NCBI RefSeq assembly: GCF_900489465.1
Contig: NZ_UEFQ01000016.1
Location: 62,001-126,000, forward strand
Direction of reading: 5' to 3'
Length of the DNA: 64,000 nt
Origin: Aequorivita sp. CIP111184
GTDB lineage: Bacteria > Bacteroidota > Bacteroidia > Flavobacteriales > Flavobacteriaceae
Positions 59,754 through 64,000 of the stretch are shown in pieces. The translations under genes and the position numbers were made by a program. Below the pieces are notes generated by a model. The model made no database searches, was not told the DNA's origin, and saw only the letters and a program-made list of their open reading frames with translations. How positions within the stretch are numbered: the first letter of the stretch is position 1; each line of letters opens with the position of its first letter.

Positions 59754-60812
59754 TTAAACCCTATAAACTATCGAATTAATATTCATGCCTGCGCCAACGC
59801 TTGCAAAAATAACCACATCACCTTTTTGGATGGAATGACCTTTTAACTCGCCATTCAATACCAAATCATAAAGTGTTGGAACAGTTGCCACACTACTATT
59901 TCCCAGTTTGTCAATGCTCATTGGCATAATATTTTCAGGAGCAGACTTGCCGTAAAGTTTATAAAAACGGTTGACGATAGCTTCATCCATTTTTTCGTTT
60001 GCTTGGTGGATAAATATTTTTTTCACTTCATCAATGCCTACCTCGCTTTTATCCAAGCATGTTTTCATCGCGTCCGGCACATTATTTAAAGCAAATTCAT
60101 AAATCTTTCTACCGTACATTTTTATATAGCGACGATTGTCTTTAATCTCTAAATTGTTGCTTTCGCCAAAAAAGATGAAATGTGCTTCTTCAAAAGCATA
60201 GGTCGCACTAAAATGATTGAGAATGCCTCCATCTTCATCACTTACTTCAACCACAGCTGCGCCAGCGCCATCGCTATAAATCATAGAATCACGATCGTGC
60301 GGATCAACCACTCGCGAAAGAGCTTCTGCGCCAATCACCAAGCATTTTTTTGCCATTCCTGCTTTTATAAAAGCATAGGCTTGGATCATTCCCTCAATCC
60401 ATCCTGGACAGCCAAAAAGCACATCATAACCCACACAGGTAGGATTTTGAATCTTTAGGTTGTGTTTAACACGGGTGGCAATACTGGGTACGGTATCACT
60501 TTGTACGGAACCGTCTTTTACATCACCGTAATTATGGGCAACAATAATATAATTTAACTCTTCTTTATTGATTCCAGAATTTTTAATAGCGTTTTCTGCT
60601 GCAAAAGAAGCTATATCTGAAGTAGCTAGTGTTTTTGGAATATACCGCCTTTCGTGAATGCCGGTAATAGCCTTAAACTTTTCAATAATAACCTCGTTTT
60701 CGTTGCCAAAACGGGTTCCATCTTCATTGTAAAAATGATGCTTGCCGAAGTGTTCGTTCTTTGCAATTTCACTCGGAATATAACTGCCTATACCGGTTAT
60801 TTTGACATTCAT
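59754..60812 (-). CDS. 3-oxoacyl-ACP synthase III family protein
   Basis: A thiolase-fold condensing enzyme. The 352 residues begin at ATG 60812 (MNVKITGIGSYIPSE), not at the upstream ATG at 60842, which only adds ten unrelated residues. The catalytic triad is C135 (VLFGCPGW), H269 (FIHQAN) and N305 (KLGNSSVAT). FabH-type members join a CoA starter to malonyl-ACP, but this sequence differs from the housekeeping FabH, and many relatives serve special lipids or pigments. No other fatty-acid gene is adjacent. The neighbours are a glycosyltransferase, two methyltransferases and gcvP. Confidence 0.85.
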   Translation of the reverse strand: MNVKITGIGSYIPSEIAKNEHFGKHHFYNEDGTRFGNENEVIIEKFKAITGIHERRYIPKTLATSDIASFAAENAIKNSGINKEELNYIIVAHNYGDVKDGSVQSDTVPSIATRVKHNLKIQNPTCVGYDVLFGCPGWIEGMIQAYAFIKAGMAKKCLVIGAEALSRVVDPHDRDSMIYSDGAGAAVVEVSDEDGGILNHFSATYAFEEAHFIFFGESNNLEIKDNRRYIKMYGRKIYEFALNNVPDAMKTCLDKSEVGIDEVKKIFIHQANEKMDEAIVNRFYKLYGKSAPENIMPMSIDKLGNSSVATVPTLYDLVLNGELKGHSIQKGDVVIFASVGAGMNINSIVYRV

Positions 60813-60991
60813 GTTTTGAAAAATTTTATTAAAAATAAACAAAAGAGTTATTCTAATGACTCATAAAACACACAAATAATTTCTTTTTGAACTATTCTGA
60901 AATTAATTATTGTCTTTTTGATTTATTGCTATTTTTTCCTTTTTATTTTAGGATTTTCATAATTTTTAAAATCCTCATCATTTAAAAAACA

Positions 60992-63841
60992 TTAAGCTTC
61001 CATGTAAGCTTCAATCGGATTGCAGGTGCAAATAAGGTTTCTGTCTCCATATGCATCGTCCACTCTTCTAATTGAAGGCCAGAATTTATTGTCTGAAATA
61101 TATTCCATTGGAAATGCCGCCTTTTGTCTGCTATAAGGAAAATTCCAAGAATCTGCGGTCAACATTTGCAATGTGTGTGGCGAATTTTTCAAAACATTGT
61201 TTGGCTCATCTTTATCGGCATCTTCAATTTCTTTTCTTATAGAAATCATCGCGTCACAAAATTGGTCCAAAGACATCTTGCTTTCACTTTCCGTAGGTTC
61301 AATCATCAGCGTTCCTGCAATTGGAAAAGAAACCGTTGGCGCGTGGAAACCGTAGTCCATCAATCGTTTTGCGATGTCTGTTACTTCAATTCCTTTCACT
61401 TTAAACGGTCGGCAATCCACGATCATTTCATGTGCTGCCCTGCCGCGTTCGCCTGCGTAAAGCACTTCGTAATGGCCGTTCAATCTTTCTTTGATGTAAT
61501 TGGCGTTCAGAATTGCAAATTGTGTTGCTTTCTTTAGGCCGTTAACGCCAAGCATACAGATATAGGCATAACTTATAAGACAAACCAATGAGCTCCCGTA
61601 AGGTGCCCCTGAAACTGCTGTAATAGCTTTTTCACCACCTGTATGAATTACTGGGTTTGAAGGCAAAAATGGAACCAACTGTTTTGCAACACAAATTGGG
61701 CCAACCCCCGGTCCACCACCTCCGTGAGGAATGGCGAAAGTTTTGTGAAGGTTCAAGTGGCAAACATCAGCGCCAATTGCTCCAGGATTGGTTAATCCAA
61801 CCTGTGCATTCATGTTTGCGCCATCCATATAGACTTGGCCTCCATTTTCGTGAATGATACTGGTAATTTCACGAATTGCTGATTCATATACTCCGTGTGT
61901 TGATGGATAAGTAACCATCAAGCACGAAAGATTGTCTTTGTATTTTATTGCTTTTTCACGTAAATCATCTACATCAATGTTTCCTTCATCGTTAGCTTTG
62001 GTAACCACAACTTGCATTCCAGCCATAACGGCACTTGCAGGGTTTGTTCCGTGTGCTGAAGAAGGGATCAAACAAATATTTCTGTGGTTTTCACCGCGTG
62101 ATTCGTGATAGGCGCGGATAACCATTAAACCGGCGTATTCACCTTGCGCACCACTGTTTGGTTGAAGTGAAGTTCCAGCGAATCCAGTAATTTCAGTAAG
62201 TTGTTTTTCAAGTTTCTTCAAAACAATTTGATAGCCTTCAGCTTGTTCCACCGGAACGAACGGATGCACATTGCCCCACATTGGATCGCTCAAAGGAAGC
62301 ATCTCCGCAGCAGCATTCAATTTCATCGTGCAAGAACCTAACGAAATCATGGAATGGTTCAACGAAAGATCTTTACGCTCTAATTTTTTGATATAGCGCA
62401 TCAAATCGGTTTCACTGTGGTATTTATTGAAAACTTCTTGTTGTAAAAATTCCGTTTTACGGGCAACTTCTTTTGGAATTTTATTGCCAGTTTCCAGTTC
62501 AGCAATCTTTTGAAAATCTTTTTTAATTGCTTCGGAAAAGATGGCGACTATTTTATTCAGATCTTTTACGGTAGTAGTTTCGTTTATTGATATGGAAACT
62601 GTTTCGGCATTTGGATAGTAGAAATTTACTTCTTTCGCTTCCGCCAAAAACTTGATTTTAGTAGCATCAGCCTTTATTGCTATGGTGTCAAAAAAGGTTT
62701 CGTTTATCTGCTCAAAGCCCAATTTTTCCAAAGCATTTGCAAGGGTTACAGCGCCGTTGTGTACTTTTCTAGCAATATATTTTAATCCTTCAGGACCGTG
62801 ATAAACAGCGTACATACCAGCCATGACCGCTAATAAAACCTGAGCGGTACAAATGTTTGAAGTGGCTTTGTCGCGCTTAATGTGCTGTTCTCTTGTTTGA
62901 AGCGCCATTCGCAAAGCACGATTGCCGTCGGTATCTTTTGTAACTCCGATGATACGTCCTGGAATGCTTCGTTTATATTCGTCTTTTGTGGCGAAGAAAG
63001 CGGCGTGCGGTCCTCCATAACCCAATGGAATTCCAAAACGCTGCGTAGTCCCTACAACTACATCAACCCCAAATTGACCTGGAGATTCAAGCATTACAAG
63101 GCTCAAAATGTCTGCGGCAACTGCAACCTTTATTTGGTTCTCGTTCGCTTTTTCAATGAAACCTTTATAGTTGTAAACTTTACCAGTTCTGCTTGGGTAT
63201 TGAACTATCGCTCCAAAGAATCCTTCTGAAAAGTCAAACTCTTCGTGATTGCCCACAACCAATTCGATTCCCAAAGGAATTGAACGTGTTTCAAGAACTG
63301 AAAGAGTTTGAGGCAACACTTCGTCTGAAACAAAAAATTTAGTTGCGTTATTTTTTTTCTTTTCCTTTTCGCGTACGTTGTATAAAAGAGCCATTGCTTC
63401 TGCTGCAGCGGTTGATTCGTCCAAAAGGGAAGCATTTGCAAGCTCCATTCCAGTTAAATCGCTTATCACAGTTTGAAAATTGAGCAATGCTTCAAGTCTG
63501 CCTTGAGCAATCTCTGCTTGATAAGGTGTGTAGGCAGTATACCATCCCGGAGTTTCAAGAATATTTCTTTGGATTACGGGAGGCGTAATGGACTGATGAT
63601 AGCCCAAGCCAATGTATGTTTTAAAAAGCTTATTTTTTGTGGAAAGTTCGGTAATGTGCTCAAGATATTCCTGCTCACTCATTGCCGTATCCAGATCGAG
63701 TGCTTTTTTCAGCAGAATATCGTCTGGAACGGTTTCATAAATAAGTTGGTCAAGAGAGCTTGCGCCAATGGTTTTAAGCATTTCAGGAAGGTCATTTTCC
63801 CGGGGACCGATATGCCTTAAAGCAAAAGAATCTGTATTCAT
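60992..63841 (-). CDS. gcvP: Glycine dehydrogenase (decarboxylating), P protein
   Basis: The P protein of the glycine cleavage system decarboxylates glycine with PLP and passes the aminomethyl group to the lipoyl H protein. The 949 residues match the single-chain (fused P1/P2) form. Clear signs are GLGYHQSITPPVIQRNILE near 80, SLGSCTMKLNAAAEM, the PLP lysine K700 in NLHKTFAIPHGGGGPG, and the C-terminal FPMEYISDNKFWPS. The start at 63841 gives the usual FALRHIGPRENDLPEM N-terminus. The H protein depends on lipoate from LipB. gcvT and gcvH are not in the window. Confidence 0.97.
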   Translation of the reverse strand: MNTDSFALRHIGPRENDLPEMLKTIGASSLDQLIYETVPDDILLKKALDLDTAMSEQEYLEHITELSTKNKLFKTYIGLGYHQSITPPVIQRNILETPGWYTAYTPYQAEIAQGRLEALLNFQTVISDLTGMELANASLLDESTAAAEAMALLYNVREKEKKKNNATKFFVSDEVLPQTLSVLETRSIPLGIELVVGNHEEFDFSEGFFGAIVQYPSRTGKVYNYKGFIEKANENQIKVAVAADILSLVMLESPGQFGVDVVVGTTQRFGIPLGYGGPHAAFFATKDEYKRSIPGRIIGVTKDTDGNRALRMALQTREQHIKRDKATSNICTAQVLLAVMAGMYAVYHGPEGLKYIARKVHNGAVTLANALEKLGFEQINETFFDTIAIKADATKIKFLAEAKEVNFYYPNAETVSISINETTTVKDLNKIVAIFSEAIKKDFQKIAELETGNKIPKEVARKTEFLQQEVFNKYHSETDLMRYIKKLERKDLSLNHSMISLGSCTMKLNAAAEMLPLSDPMWGNVHPFVPVEQAEGYQIVLKKLEKQLTEITGFAGTSLQPNSGAQGEYAGLMVIRAYHESRGENHRNICLIPSSAHGTNPASAVMAGMQVVVTKANDEGNIDVDDLREKAIKYKDNLSCLMVTYPSTHGVYESAIREITSIIHENGGQVYMDGANMNAQVGLTNPGAIGADVCHLNLHKTFAIPHGGGGPGVGPICVAKQLVPFLPSNPVIHTGGEKAITAVSGAPYGSSLVCLISYAYICMLGVNGLKKATQFAILNANYIKERLNGHYEVLYAGERGRAAHEMIVDCRPFKVKGIEVTDIAKRLMDYGFHAPTVSFPIAGTLMIEPTESESKMSLDQFCDAMISIRKEIEDADKDEPNNVLKNSPHTLQMLTADSWNFPYSRQKAAFPMEYISDNKFWPSIRRVDDAYGDRNLICTCNPIEAYMEA

Positions 63842-63866
63842 TAATTTGCGGTTGAAATTTAGGTGG

Positions 63867-63874
63867 CAAAATTA
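63867..63874 (-). promoter_or_regulatory. -7 box of gcvP
   Basis: Minus-strand TAATTTTG fits TAnnTTTG, 25 bases before the ATG. No TTG lies at the -33 distance. Confidence 0.45.
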
Positions 63875-63937
63875 CAATATTTAACCTAAAATAGTTCGCT
63901 TTTAAGTGCCTGATAAATTAAATTTTTCAACTAAATA

Positions 63938-63967
63938 TTGAGGTTATCAACACTTTAATTATTTTTG
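63938..63967 (+). promoter_or_regulatory. Promoter of the gene at the right edge, possibly leaderless
   Basis: TTG (63938-63940), 19 bases, then TATTTTTG (63960-63967), a consensus match. The following ATG at 63973 is only 5 bases beyond the box. Confidence 0.55.
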
Positions 63968-63972
63968 GTATT

Positions 63973-64000
63973 ATGAAGGTTTTAAGAGGGGTATTTGCTT
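63973..64000 (+). CDS. Start of a gene cut by the right edge
   Basis: After a consensus promoter, ATG 63973 opens a frame reading MKVLRGVFA up to the edge. That could be the beginning of a signal peptide (basic, then hydrophobic). Only nine codons are visible, so nothing more can be said and even its reality is uncertain. The promoter is the main support. Confidence 0.4.

Noticed and set aside
60813-60842. Upstream extension of the KAS III-like gene
   Set aside because: The ten residues do not fit the family; MNVKITGIGSYIP is the normal start.
60950-60975. AT-rich dyad after gcvP as a terminator
   Set aside because: AGGATTTT/AAAATCCT can pair, but no T run follows on the minus strand, so I did not list it.
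1-64000. Search for rRNA, CRISPR arrays, IS elements, phage or defence genes
   Set aside because: None seen on either strand: no spaced identical repeats, no transposase, integrase or restriction motifs.

Overview
The window looks like a core chromosomal segment of a marine-type member of the Flavobacteriaceae (Bacteroidota). The evidence is low GC, secreted proteins with type IX secretion (T9SS) C-terminal sorting domains, the gldJ-porU-porV gliding/T9SS locus, flavobacterial promoters (TTG-N19..23-TAnnTTTG), and LysS, GcvP, GldJ and NhaD proteins of the flavobacterial kind. I do not name a genus. I saw no rRNA, CRISPR array, insertion sequence, prophage or plasmid feature.

Layout. 0-4 kb: the tail of a LysM cell-wall hydrolase, hemL, two small Spy/CpxP-like exported proteins, and a lipoprotein with two CxxCH motifs. 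4-13.3 kb: two large T9SS-exported metalloproteases (M36-like and metzincin), lysS, a Pmp3-type membrane peptide followed by two lipoproteins, and lipB. 13.3-24 kb: cell-envelope genes (a secreted protein, an OmpA-family protein, an orphan hybrid two-component system, a large propeller-like lipoprotein, rnhB, a Porin_10-type porin). 24-36 kb: acyl-CoA dehydrogenase, anmK, a Glu/Leu/Phe/Val dehydrogenase, nhaD, exbB-exbD-tonB, a BNR-repeat lipoprotein with a T9SS tail, folC, and a YitT-family gene bracketed by two valine tRNAs. 36-48 kb: murF and gldJ diverge from porU-porV-cdd, followed by pdhA-pdhC. 48-50 kb: a short-chain dehydrogenase, then a decayed iron-uptake locus (remnants of a TonB-dependent receptor and a PepSY membrane protein), then a SprT-like gene. 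50-64 kb: mannose-1-phosphate guanylyltransferase, a DUF389 protein, an FG-GAP T9SS substrate, mlaF-mlaE, a lipoprotein alkaline phosphatase, a glycosyltransferase/methyltransferase cluster, a KAS III-like enzyme, gcvP, and the first codons of a further gene at the right edge.

How the genes fit together. PorU (sortase) and PorV (shuttle) act on substrates with T9SS C-terminal domains, and four likely substrates lie in the window at 4.4, 10.2, 31.1 and 52.9 kb. GldJ is a lipoprotein of the gliding/T9SS machinery. ExbB, ExbD and TonB would energise outer-membrane receptors. MlaE and MlaF belong to a lipid-transport ABC complex. LipB makes the octanoyl group needed by lipoyl proteins, including the double-lipoyl E2 encoded here and the H protein that partners GcvP.

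I found no clear undescribed multi-gene system. The best leads are local: a folC whose conserved N-terminus begins at an ATC codon, a tRNA-Val(GAC) with C instead of U at position 33, several promoters so close to the ATG that the mRNA may be leaderless, twin hairpins in the leader of the dehydrogenase gene, a lipoprotein that also carries a T9SS tail, and two traces of gene decay.
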